Of a stretch of DNA of 14,660 bases, positions 7,464-14,660 are shown piece after piece (the first letter of the stretch is position 1; each line of letters begins with the position of its first letter). The position numbers were made by a program, and so were the translations under genes. The notes beneath the pieces were generated by a model. That model ran no database searches and was not told where the DNA came from. It was given only the letters and a program-made list of their open reading frames with translations. Where the stretch lies: NCBI GenBank assembly GCA_963991145.1, contig CAXDOZ010000058.1, positions 1-14,660 of the forward strand, read 5' to 3'. The DNA comes from CAXDOZ01 sp963991145 (lineage in GTDB: Bacteria; Bacteroidota; Bacteroidia; Chitinophagales; JABDMM01).

Positions 7464-7610
7464 AGATCGTGCTTTCCTTTCATTAGTGCCTGCCCCAATT
7501 CATAACTGCAGAATTTAATTAATGTGCGCAAGAGGGTAATTGACAATTAGCCTAAGACTAGCACTCACTGAAAAAAGAAGTTAGTACGTTGGCAAACTTC
7601 AAACCCCTCC

Positions 7611-7655
7611 CAGTTCTTCTGGTTCTTCCAGTTCTTCCAGTTCTTCCAGTTCTTC
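7611..7655. repeat. Five-copy 9-bp tandem repeat (CAGTTCTTC)
   Basis: Five contiguous 9-bp units are present. Copies at 7611, 7629, 7638 and 7647 are identical (CAGTTCTTC), and the second copy, at 7620, is TGGTTCTTC. The unit is a multiple of three but lies in no recognisable gene. It sits 37 bp beyond the stop codon of the large barrel gene. Copy number is likely to vary between strains. Confidence 0.9.
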
Positions 7656-7692
7656 GCGGTTTAAATTTCTCAAAACCGTCGCCAATAGCAAT

Positions 7693-10600
7693 CTAAAAAT
7701 AAAAGTGGCTGCTTAGCGTAAAGAAGTTCTTCTCTTCCCCGCTCCAGCTTAGATAGAAATTGATCGCCATGATCTTTAATGGATTGATCCAAACACCTGC
7801 CGTATAGCCTATATGGAAAAAGCGCTCCTCGCTGGGGTCGTCCCAAACACGCCCGTAGTCAAAGGCGCCAAGAATACCGAATTCAAATGGCAGCACCTTA
7901 TTATCCCAATAAGCGAATTTAATACGCAGGTCGATATTGTGGTAGAAAATAGTCTTGCCTCTGAAGCGCTCGTTGCGATATCCGCGCAAGTGATTGCTGG
8001 TACCTAAACTCGGAGTGTGATAGAAATAGTAATTGCCCTGAACGGTTTGAACTCCAACGCGATTTGCCAGGGTGAAATCTAAACTCTTCCAGGTAGCTGT
8101 GAGGTAATTTGAAAAATCCGCATTGATACGCCAAAAGCCTTTGTCGCTCTCACCTACGCTATTTAAATAAGTGACCAGTAAATGCTGCTTAAAGCCATGA
8201 GTTGGCCTAACCTGACTGTTAACTACCTCAACCCTTTCACCAATTGCTCCTCCTAAAAAGTAGCGTTGCTTCTTTTCATCTTCAGAAATGCCGAAACTTG
8301 GATCTTCCAGAACTCTTCCAGGAGTGTTTTCAGCGCCCTGACTCTCGAACAAAGGACCAAAATAAAAACTCGTTGTCCCGCTCTTTACTCCTTTTTCTAA
8401 CAAAGGTGCTACCCGGTAGATCTTCAAACGCATCCAATTAAATCGATCATCCGGATTGGTATTTTCAGTGTCATTTCCTTCGCCGAAATAGTTCTGTAGT
8501 TCCGGATTTAGTATGTCGACTGTTAGAAGGAAATTAAAACGTTTGATCACCTCGATGAACTGACCGGAATACTCTAGGCTGAATGCGCCAGACTTTGGAG
8601 AAACTAAAAATGCTCCTTTATGCTGTTGGGCAAATGGCTCTTTTCTAAATCTCTGTTTGGTATAGGTCCCTCCCAATCCAAAAAAGAATCCATCATCCTG
8701 ATTCGATCCAAAGGTTATTGTGGGAAGAAAAGTATTGTAATGGAAATTCTCACGATCGTATTCATTGACCTTATAGAAGAATGAAGTTTTATTAGCTACC
8801 TCGCCCTTGTATTCTTCTATCTCAATGTCTCCTTTTTTGTCGTATACATGGGTCTTTCGGGCAAGGCCGCTAACCTTGGAGCTATCGACAACAACATCCT
8901 TTCCTTCACCGCCAATAATGCGAATTAGACTACCCTTTTTTGATTTTCCCTTTACTTCAAAAAGGTCGCCTCCCATTAAACCATAGATTGAAATTTCCTT
9001 TGTTTCCTTTTTAGTGAAAATACGATCATAGAAAAGCTCTCCTTTTTCAATTTCGCCATTATCTACATCCTTTAAATGGTAAACCTGCACATGGGTTTTG
9101 CCCTTCTCTAATCTGGTGATGCTGAAGTAGTCCTTCCTGTCTGTTCCTCGAATATCAGTTTGTTTAGCTCTGAAATCGTAGAGCTTCATGGCAATGGTTT
9201 CAAGATTATCTCTTCTCGATTTTAGTTTCTCAATGATCTCAGGAGCATCCAATTGCCAGATCTCATCAGGCCATGAGTTGAAGGCATTTTCAATCACACT
9301 ATCCGTCAATTGCGTTTGCATCCATTGAGCGGTCTTTTCAAAATCTTCAGCCGTCATCTCGTTCAAAAAGTATCTATCGAAAGCCGCAGCATTGAAACTC
9401 TGGCCGGGCACATCCTTTAGATCCTTTTTAAAACTTTTAAATTTCCGCATCACGAAAACAGCCACAACAGAAGGCAGAGCACCTTTGAATTTGTAGAAAA
9501 CCTGATCGCGATCTCTTGGAATTGGCTGATAGATATTATCCTCACCTACATCAAACTTGGCCCAGCGCCATTGATCATCGTGTCGGTCCCAGTCGTGAAT
9601 AAACAAATCAAAAATTCTGCTCTTAAGCACCCATTCCTGATCAACCTTATTCTTTTCATGTTGCCTCAGTTTCAAGATCAGATCGTTTGTGCCTATGATC
9701 TTGCTGCTGTTCCCAAAGAAGTAAGAGTCCTCCCAGTTCTTAGCAGGTCTTTCCTCATATAGATGCCAACCCGAGTCCATGAGATTGTTATACACTCCCA
9801 TCATCGGTTGGTGCTTGAGGTAAACCACCTTTGGGTTGGTGTGATATACGCCAATAGCATCCGCCATTGGAGGGATGGCAGTAGCTCCGTAAGGATGGAT
9901 CGCCGAGATCTGATCCTGCATGATATTCAGGGCTTTGATCTTTCGGATCTCCTCAGGGAAGGCCTTCGCTACATTCTTATCTACTGAGCGCAACACATAC
10001 TGCTTTCCACTCGGGGCCTGCATCCGCATTGAGCTTGAAGCAAATCCTCCGCCTTTCTGAACAGGATACAATCCTCCATGCTCCTGGGTTAGATCAAAAA
10101 CCGGTAAAGTGATCTCCGTTCCCCAGGCATCGCGATATTGATCTCCAAGCCACATCTCGCCGAAGGCTTTTTTATCTGAATAAAGCAATGAGGCCTGCGA
10201 CCTGAACGAATCGGGTAGATTCTGACTTGTCAGCCCGGGATTCTGATAGATAAGTTGTGGCTTCTCGGGTGCGAGTTTGGTTCTGAATGCTACCTGTCCA
10301 TTTCCTTCTTTATCAATAACCTCCCAAAATTCCAGCCAGAGCTCACCATTTGCGTAATAGATCAATTTAGAGAATCCTCTAGCCTGATAAGCAAATTCAG
10401 CCTCTCCACCTCTTCGGGCATAATCATTTCCCGTCATCGAACCGGAATTGACGAAGTGATTATCATCCTCATAGAAGTACTGCATATTCTGCTCCTTACC
10501 CGAGACAAAAACCAAATTTGTATAGTCCTCACAGATGGTGAGGATCTCCTCTTTCAATTCGTAGTAAAGTGAATTATCGAGATCCTGACGCGTTGCTCCT

Positions 10601-11430
10601 GCTCCGTGATAAAGCGGATAAAGTGATCCTACAATTGGCAGTGGAACATAGGCGGCAGGATGCATATCGGTGAAGGGGAAAATATGCTGGCGCAGAGAGA
10701 AGAACCCGGCTGTATTCCCATTCGAGAAGAGCGGGTGATACATGGCTATGATCAGCTGATCTTTCTTGTGCTCATTTATCTCGGCCCGAAGGGCATTAAT
10801 AAACTCAACCCTGCTCTTAAGATCACAGCCCTTATTGATATTGTCATCCGCACTCCACTTATATAACCACCACTCTGTATCGATAAAGATGATGCGAACT
10901 CCTTCTGCTACCTCTTTTGATTTCACCTCTCCGCAACCATCGCTTGGTAAGAAAGCCTTTTCATCCAGGGCCTCCTGTATATAATCTTCAAGTCGTTCAA
11001 TTCCTTTGCTTCCTTTGTGCTTCTTCGCATTCCAATCGAAATGACCGGGGATGAAATAAGTCTGTTCTTCAAATCCCTCAATTATAGAAAGCTGTAAGTC
11101 GATCTTTGCTTCTATTGCTTCGCGCTTAGGGTCATCTTTTTTGGGTAAACCATTTTTTGGGGCGTAGTTGCCGAGAAAAACAATGGATGCTCTATCACCT
11201 GAATAAGCCAATTGTTTTTGCAAAAGGAGCATGGCCGGACTAAGCTGATCTCCAACAAAACCGGTATTCCCGATCAGGTAAACCTCCTGAGTTATCGGAT
11301 ATGCATTTGAAGGCGCATTCTGCTCCCAGCTTCTCTGATCAGGAGCCTTGTAGGAATAGCGCTTGGTGGCACAGGCTGCCAGAAACACTAAAAAGAATGC
11401 ATAAAGGAGAATGGGGTAAAGTTTCCTCAC
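7693..11430 (-). CDS. Large outer-membrane lipoprotein: degenerate metallophosphoesterase domain plus Omp85-like beta-barrel
   Basis: This 1245-residue envelope protein starts with a lipoprotein signal peptide (LAAC, lipidated C20). Residues 48-335 have the outline of a calcineurin-like phosphoesterase (GNTG 54-57, FLGNY 85-89, PGHFDW 128-133, FIDTEWW 182-188, YHPLFSNG 231-238, GKEQNMQ 311-317). Nearly every metal ligand of the family motifs GD.G, GDN, GNHD and GHEH is replaced, so catalysis by this site is doubtful. Residues about 445-650 form a middle domain with DWDRHDDQW (613-621) and PRDRDQVF (638-645). It is vaguely reminiscent of CotH/FAM20-like kinase loops, which is an inference only. 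Residues about 900-1245 form a barrel with an Omp85-type motif, LRGYRNERFRG (1148-1158), and a C-terminal Phe. It is 43 bp downstream of the epimerase gene and may be co-transcribed with it. Confidence 0.82.
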   Translation of the reverse strand: MRKLYPILLYAFFLVFLAACATKRYSYKAPDQRSWEQNAPSNAYPITQEVYLIGNTGFVGDQLSPAMLLLQKQLAYSGDRASIVFLGNYAPKNGLPKKDDPKREAIEAKIDLQLSIIEGFEEQTYFIPGHFDWNAKKHKGSKGIERLEDYIQEALDEKAFLPSDGCGEVKSKEVAEGVRIIFIDTEWWLYKWSADDNINKGCDLKSRVEFINALRAEINEHKKDQLIIAMYHPLFSNGNTAGFFSLRQHIFPFTDMHPAAYVPLPIVGSLYPLYHGAGATRQDLDNSLYYELKEEILTICEDYTNLVFVSGKEQNMQYFYEDDNHFVNSGSMTGNDYARRGGEAEFAYQARGFSKLIYYANGELWLEFWEVIDKEGNGQVAFRTKLAPEKPQLIYQNPGLTSQNLPDSFRSQASLLYSDKKAFGEMWLGDQYRDAWGTEITLPVFDLTQEHGGLYPVQKGGGFASSSMRMQAPSGKQYVLRSVDKNVAKAFPEEIRKIKALNIMQDQISAIHPYGATAIPPMADAIGVYHTNPKVVYLKHQPMMGVYNNLMDSGWHLYEERPAKNWEDSYFFGNSSKIIGTNDLILKLRQHEKNKVDQEWVLKSRIFDLFIHDWDRHDDQWRWAKFDVGEDNIYQPIPRDRDQVFYKFKGALPSVVAVFVMRKFKSFKKDLKDVPGQSFNAAAFDRYFLNEMTAEDFEKTAQWMQTQLTDSVIENAFNSWPDEIWQLDAPEIIEKLKSRRDNLETIAMKLYDFRAKQTDIRGTDRKDYFSITRLEKGKTHVQVYHLKDVDNGEIEKGELFYDRIFTKKETKEISIYGLMGGDLFEVKGKSKKGSLIRIIGGEGKDVVVDSSKVSGLARKTHVYDKKGDIEIEEYKGEVANKTSFFYKVNEYDRENFHYNTFLPTITFGSNQDDGFFFGLGGTYTKQRFRKEPFAQQHKGAFLVSPKSGAFSLEYSGQFIEVIKRFNFLLTVDILNPELQNYFGEGNDTENTNPDDRFNWMRLKIYRVAPLLEKGVKSGTTSFYFGPLFESQGAENTPGRVLEDPSFGISEDEKKQRYFLGGAIGERVEVVNSQVRPTHGFKQHLLVTYLNSVGESDKGFWRINADFSNYLTATWKSLDFTLANRVGVQTVQGNYYFYHTPSLGTSNHLRGYRNERFRGKTIFYHNIDLRIKFAYWDNKVLPFEFGILGAFDYGRVWDDPSEERFFHIGYTAGVWINPLKIMAINFYLSWSGEEKNFFTLSSHFYF

Positions 11431-11473
11431 TTGGATAAAAATAGAAATTCGGGGGAGGAAGCATCATCGGCCG

Positions 11474-12376
11474 CTAGGCCAAAAGATCTTTTAAGGCTGC
11501 TTCAAGATCTTCGAATTCATAACTAAAGCCTGAAGAAAGTAGCTTTTCTGAACTGGTTTTCTGGCTTGCCAGCACCATATCTGCCATTTCACCCAATACA
11601 ATTCTCAGCGTGAATGCAGGAGTAGGCAACACAGCATATGACTTGCTTGAGTATCTGGCGATGGCCTTTGTAAGCTCGTAGTTTGTTACGGGTTCTTTGC
11701 CAACCGCATTATAGATCCCGGAGCTGTTTTCATTTTGAAGCTGGTGCACGAAGATCCTGGCGAGATCTTTCAAATGGATCCAGGGGTAATATTGCTTTCC
11801 CGATCCGAGGTAAGCTAAAAATCCAAGCGGAGCGGTCTTCATCATTTCCGGCAGGGCACCACCTTCATTTGCCAGCACAATTCCAATTCGATTGATCGTA
11901 GTACGTATACCCAAATCAGCGATCTTTGCGCTCTCTGCTTCCCAATCCTTGCATATCATTGCCAGGAAATTGCATCCGGCTGCAGCTTCTTCGTTCATCA
12001 ATTCGCTTCCCCTGTCGCCATAGAAGCCTACGGCCGATGCCGCAAGGAATGACTTTGGTTTGAATCCACCTTCTTTGAGAGCTTTGTGGATCAATTTTGT
12101 TCCCTCAATTCTGGAGTCGTAAAGCTCTTTTTTTCGGGATGATGTCCATCTTTTATCGGCTACGCCTGCACCTGCTAAATGGATAATATGGTCTGTTCCT
12201 TCAAATGCCTGAGAATCAAGCTCCTGTTTTGCGACATTCCAGCCGTATCTGGGGATATCTGCGGATTTATCCGGACGAGTACTGAGATAGAGGACTTTAT
12301 ACCCCTGATCTTTTAATAATGTGGTGATAGTTTTACCTACTAGTCCGGTTCCACCGGTGATCAAAACCTGTTCCAT
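11474..12376 (-). CDS. TIGR01777-family NAD(P)-dependent epimerase (YfcH-like)
   Basis: This cytoplasmic extended short-chain dehydrogenase-type protein of 300 residues has the usual length for the family. The Rossmann nucleotide-binding loop GGTGLVG is at 8-14. Family features include HLAGAGVADKRWT (66-78), SAVGFYGDRG (114-123), CKDWEAE (142-148), and YPWIHLKDLA (197-206), the typical W-x-H-x-D motif. The C-terminal segment PTPAFTLRIVLGEMADMVL, followed by S..L...GF.., is the DUF1731 tail. The physiological substrate of this family is not established, so no reaction is assigned. The start at 12376 leads straight into the Rossmann strand. It is divergent from the peptide-transport operon, with about 110 bp between them, and precedes the large barrel gene on the same strand. 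Confidence 0.92.
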   Translation of the reverse strand: MEQVLITGGTGLVGKTITTLLKDQGYKVLYLSTRPDKSADIPRYGWNVAKQELDSQAFEGTDHIIHLAGAGVADKRWTSSRKKELYDSRIEGTKLIHKALKEGGFKPKSFLAASAVGFYGDRGSELMNEEAAAGCNFLAMICKDWEAESAKIADLGIRTTINRIGIVLANEGGALPEMMKTAPLGFLAYLGSGKQYYPWIHLKDLARIFVHQLQNENSSGIYNAVGKEPVTNYELTKAIARYSSKSYAVLPTPAFTLRIVLGEMADMVLASQKTSSEKLLSSGFSYEFEDLEAALKDLLA

Positions 12377-12420
12377 TTGATTGCTATACTTTGATAATTC
12401 TTATGCTTAGGTAGAAGTGC

Positions 12421-12428
12421 TATATTTG
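12421..12428 (+). promoter_or_regulatory. Bacteroidota -7 promoter element for the peptide importer operon
   Basis: TATATTTG matches TAnnTTTG exactly and lies 58 bp before the start codon at 12487, in the divergent gap. A TTTG at 12390-12393 is 27 bp away, longer than the usual spacing, so the -33 element is uncertain. Confidence 0.55.
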
Positions 12429-12486
12429 TTGCCCTCTAAAAAAGACGAATTTCAAGTAATTATAAACTTTTCCTAATCTGTCCAAA

Positions 12487-14328
12487 ATGAACATGACGAG
12501 ACCCCTAAAGGTTTTTTGCTTTTTTGCACTAGCTGGTTTGATCGCTTCCTGTGGAGGCTCTGAAGAAGGCCCAGCTGAAACCGGATTCACCGCAGACCTC
12601 GAATACATTCAAGAAAACAGTAAGCGCGCTGGAGTAAATGAAGTCACCATTCACGAACTAGGTGACCCCGACAAGATCAATCCTATCCTCTCTTCAAGCG
12701 CCAATTCAACATACATCGAAGGAAATATCTTCCAAACACTTCTAGCACGTAACCCGGAAACTCTTGAGCTTTCTGGTCTTCTTGCTGTTGGTCGTCCGGT
12801 TATCACACCTCTTGATTCAGGTGAATACGCTGGCGGTCAGTCATTGACTTATGAAATTCGCCCTGAAGCAACATGGGATAACGGAGATCCGATCCTTGCT
12901 TCAGATTACATCTTCACAATGAAGATCGTAAAGAACCCAAAGGTTACCGGAGCTGCGAGCATCGCACCTTACCTTGAGTTCATCGACCACGTTGAGGTTG
13001 ATCCAAATAACCCTAGAAAATTCACCATCTACGCCACTGATAGATACTTCATGGCGGAGTCTTTCTCAGGATACTACGTATACCCTGAGTACCACTACGA
13101 TCCAGATGGTTTGATGAGAAACTTTACGATCAAGCAATTGAATGATCCTGCTAACCGTGAAGAGCTTATCGCTGATCCAGACATCAATGCCTTCGCTGAG
13201 CAGTTTGAGTCAGAAAAGTATCAAAGAGAGAAAGGATGGATCGTTGGATCTGGTCCTTATGAGTTTGTTAAGTGGGAAACCGGACAATACATCACTCTTT
13301 CAAGAAAAGCTTCATGGTGGGGAGATCAGGTAGATGATCCACTTATTGCTGCTAACCCTTCAATTATCGAATACAAGATCATTCCTGATCAAACAGCTGC
13401 AGTTACAGACCTTAAAGACGAGGGTGTTGATGTTCAGCGTAGCATCCAGCCTAAGCAGTTTGAAGATCTTATCGTTAACGAGCGTATCAAGAAACTTTAC
13501 AACTTCCACACTCCATTGGCATACTCATATGTATACCTTGGATTGAATATGAAGAACTCTAAGCTTGAAGACGTTCGCGTTCGTCAGGCTATCGCTCACC
13601 TTTGTAATGTAGAAGAGATCATCGATATCCTTTACTACGGTTACGCTGAGCCGATCGTTGGTCCTATTCACCCAACAAAGAGCTATTACAACACTAACCT
13701 TGAGCCAAAGCAATTCGATGTAGAGAAAGCTGCTGCACTTCTTGATGAAGCTGGTTGGGTTGATACAGACGGAGATAACATCCGTGACAAGACTATTAAT
13801 GGAGTGAAGACTCCACTTGTACTTGAGTACAAATACAACTCTGGAAACGATATCCGTAAGGAGATCGGGATCTTCCTAAAAGACAATGCACAGGAAGTTG
13901 GAGTTGAGATCAATATTGTATCTAAAGAGTGGACAGTATTCCTTGAGGATACCAAGCGTCGCGATTTCGAGATTACCTGCCTTGGATGGATCCAGGGACC
14001 GGATCTTGACGATCTTAAGCAGATCTGGCACACTTCTTCAGATACTTATGATGGTTCTAACAGAATTGGATTCGGTACAGCTGAGTCAGATGCTTTGATC
14101 GATGCTATCCGTTACGAGGGCGACGAAGAGAAGCGCAAGCAGATGTACTTCGAAATTCAGCAGATCATTTACGATCAGCAACCATACGTATTCCTTTATA
14201 CCCCGCAAAACCTGTTGGCAGTTCACGGTCGTTTCGACAATGCGAACCCAACGGTTCTTCGTCCGGGATATGCTGAACCATTATTTACCCTGGCTTCTGG
14301 CGAAGAAGCTTCGGCAACAGCGGAATAA
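12487..14328 (+). CDS. Peptide ABC transporter substrate-binding lipoprotein (SBP family 5)
   Basis: This 613-residue solute-binding protein delivers peptides (probably di- or oligopeptides) to an ABC permease. The N-terminal 21 residues form a lipoprotein signal peptide, with lipobox IASC and lipidated C22, followed by an acidic stretch. The family 5 (DppA/OppA) signature is clear: LTYEIRPEATWDNGDPILAS (120-139), then DYIFTMKI. Later motifs include GSGPYEFVKWE, RVRQAIAHLCN and WIQGPDLDD. The ligand preference cannot be read from sequence. The start could be ATG 12487 or ATG 12493 (MNM), and the difference lies within the signal peptide. Many codons appear to be of the kind favoured in abundant proteins (CTT, CGT, GCT, GTT), more than in the neighbours, which suggests high expression. 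That is a visual impression, not a calculation. The permease gene follows after 15 bp. Confidence 0.93.
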   Translation: MNMTRPLKVFCFFALAGLIASCGGSEEGPAETGFTADLEYIQENSKRAGVNEVTIHELGDPDKINPILSSSANSTYIEGNIFQTLLARNPETLELSGLLAVGRPVITPLDSGEYAGGQSLTYEIRPEATWDNGDPILASDYIFTMKIVKNPKVTGAASIAPYLEFIDHVEVDPNNPRKFTIYATDRYFMAESFSGYYVYPEYHYDPDGLMRNFTIKQLNDPANREELIADPDINAFAEQFESEKYQREKGWIVGSGPYEFVKWETGQYITLSRKASWWGDQVDDPLIAANPSIIEYKIIPDQTAAVTDLKDEGVDVQRSIQPKQFEDLIVNERIKKLYNFHTPLAYSYVYLGLNMKNSKLEDVRVRQAIAHLCNVEEIIDILYYGYAEPIVGPIHPTKSYYNTNLEPKQFDVEKAAALLDEAGWVDTDGDNIRDKTINGVKTPLVLEYKYNSGNDIRKEIGIFLKDNAQEVGVEINIVSKEWTVFLEDTKRRDFEITCLGWIQGPDLDDLKQIWHTSSDTYDGSNRIGFGTAESDALIDAIRYEGDEEKRKQMYFEIQQIIYDQQPYVFLYTPQNLLAVHGRFDNANPTVLRPGYAEPLFTLASGEEASATAE

Positions 14329-14343
14329 ACCCCAGAAGAGCAC

Positions 14344-14660
14344 ATGTTTAGTTATATAGTAAAGCGTCTTCTGCTTTTCATTCCAACTTTGCTGATCATC
14401 TCATTGGCAGCTTTCACATTGAGTAATGTGGCGCCTGGTGATCCCGTAGAGTTGCGACTGAGCGGAGGGATGCAATCCAGCCAGGCAGGCCAGTCTTCGG
14501 AATTCTTAGCCGGAGAGCGTGCCTACAGAGAGAAAGCAGAGGAGCTCGGATATGATAAGCCGGTATTTTACTTCTCTATTCATGCAGCCGCATATCCTGA
14601 TACACTGTACAGGATACCAAAGCAAGTTCATCGGGAAACACTAGATCGCCTGATCTATGA
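14344..14660 (+). CDS. Peptide ABC transporter permease, DppB-like (cut by the window end)
   Basis: Only the first 105 residues are visible. The start MFSYIVKRLLLFIPTLLIIS, followed by AAFTLSNVAPGDPVE, is the standard N-terminus of DppB/OppB-type permeases: a first membrane helix and then the APGDPV motif. A later ELGYDKPVFYFSIH corresponds to the usual LGLD.P segment. The stretch after APGDPVE is longer than in proteobacterial DppB, which may reflect an enlarged periplasmic loop. It begins 15 bp after the substrate-binding protein gene, so the two form an operon whose further genes (probably a second permease and ATPases) lie outside the window. Confidence 0.93.
   Translation, partial: MFSYIVKRLLLFIPTLLIISLAAFTLSNVAPGDPVELRLSGGMQSSQAGQSSEFLAGERAYREKAEELGYDKPVFYFSIHAAAYPDTLYRIPKQVHRETLDRLIY

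Larger units (their letters stand above)
7154..7692. other. Long intergenic region with repeats and no recognisable gene
   Basis: This stretch of about 540 bp separates the end of the large lipoprotein/barrel gene from the start of the HD/cyclase operon, both on the minus strand. No open frame of useful length or tRNA-like sequence is visible. It contains a 9-bp tandem trio near 7271, a perfect 9-bp inverted repeat (7339-7366), a 61-nt two-part stem (7403-7463), a small palindrome (7537-7549) and a five-copy 9-bp tandem repeat (7611-7655). The density of structure suggests a decayed dispersed repeat or an untranslated RNA rather than plain spacer. Confidence 0.7.

Noticed and set aside
7537..7549. 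Palindrome TAATTG-A-CAATTA as an operator
   Set aside because: It is a short A/T-rich palindrome about 380 bp from the nearest downstream start codon, and such a match is easily found by chance.
7657..7678. CGGTTT/AAACCG hairpin after the large barrel gene as a terminator
   Set aside because: The stem is only 6 bp and no T-tract follows on the minus strand, so it does not meet the criteria for a Rho-independent terminator.
7154..7692. CRISPR array or tRNA in the long intergenic region
   Set aside because: The repeats are 9 bp with no unique spacers, and no cloverleaf or conserved tRNA motifs were found.
12429..12470. Minus-strand promoter for the epimerase gene in the divergent gap
   Set aside because: Only a poor TACTTG match is seen, with no exact TAnnTTTG, so it was not listed as a feature.

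Overview
The window looks like chromosomal DNA of a marine-type Bacteroidota (Flavobacteriales-like) bacterium. The basis is TAnnTTTG-type -7 promoter elements, starts without Shine-Dalgarno sequences, a methionine synthase split into two genes, and large Bacteroidota-style outer-membrane proteins. Assignment below phylum level is inference.

Layout. (1) Positions 1-4867, plus strand: a promoter and SAM-I riboswitch, then the homocysteine-binding half (209-1219) and the folate/cobalamin/SAM half (1220-3898) of MetH. The halves are in the same frame and separated by one TAA stop. A secreted coiled-coil/SPOR-like protein follows and ends at a strong UUCG-loop terminator. (2) Positions 4866-7153, minus strand: a two-gene operon with an ATGA overlap. 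It encodes an HD-domain protein with a C-terminal Pycsar-effector-like membrane domain and a four-helix membrane class III nucleotide cyclase. This is the most interesting part: a candidate self-contained cyclic-nucleotide signalling or defence module. (3) Positions 7154-7692: about 540 bp without genes, carrying two sets of 9-bp repeats, inverted repeats and a probable promoter for the operon. (4) Positions 7693-12376, minus strand: a 1245-residue lipoprotein that joins a degenerate metallophosphoesterase domain, a middle domain and an Omp85-like barrel, preceded by a TIGR01777-type epimerase. (5) Positions 12487 to the end, plus strand: a dipeptide/oligopeptide ABC importer operon, with a lipoprotein substrate-binding protein and the start of a DppB-type permease.

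How the genes work together: the first block makes methionine under SAM feedback, and the last imports peptides. The cyclase and HD/PycTM-like protein probably make and sense (or degrade) a cyclic nucleotide at the inner membrane. The large lipoprotein/barrel protein is an envelope protein whose phosphatase domain seems to have lost its metal ligands. No RNA genes other than the riboswitch, no CRISPR array and no intact mobile element were seen.
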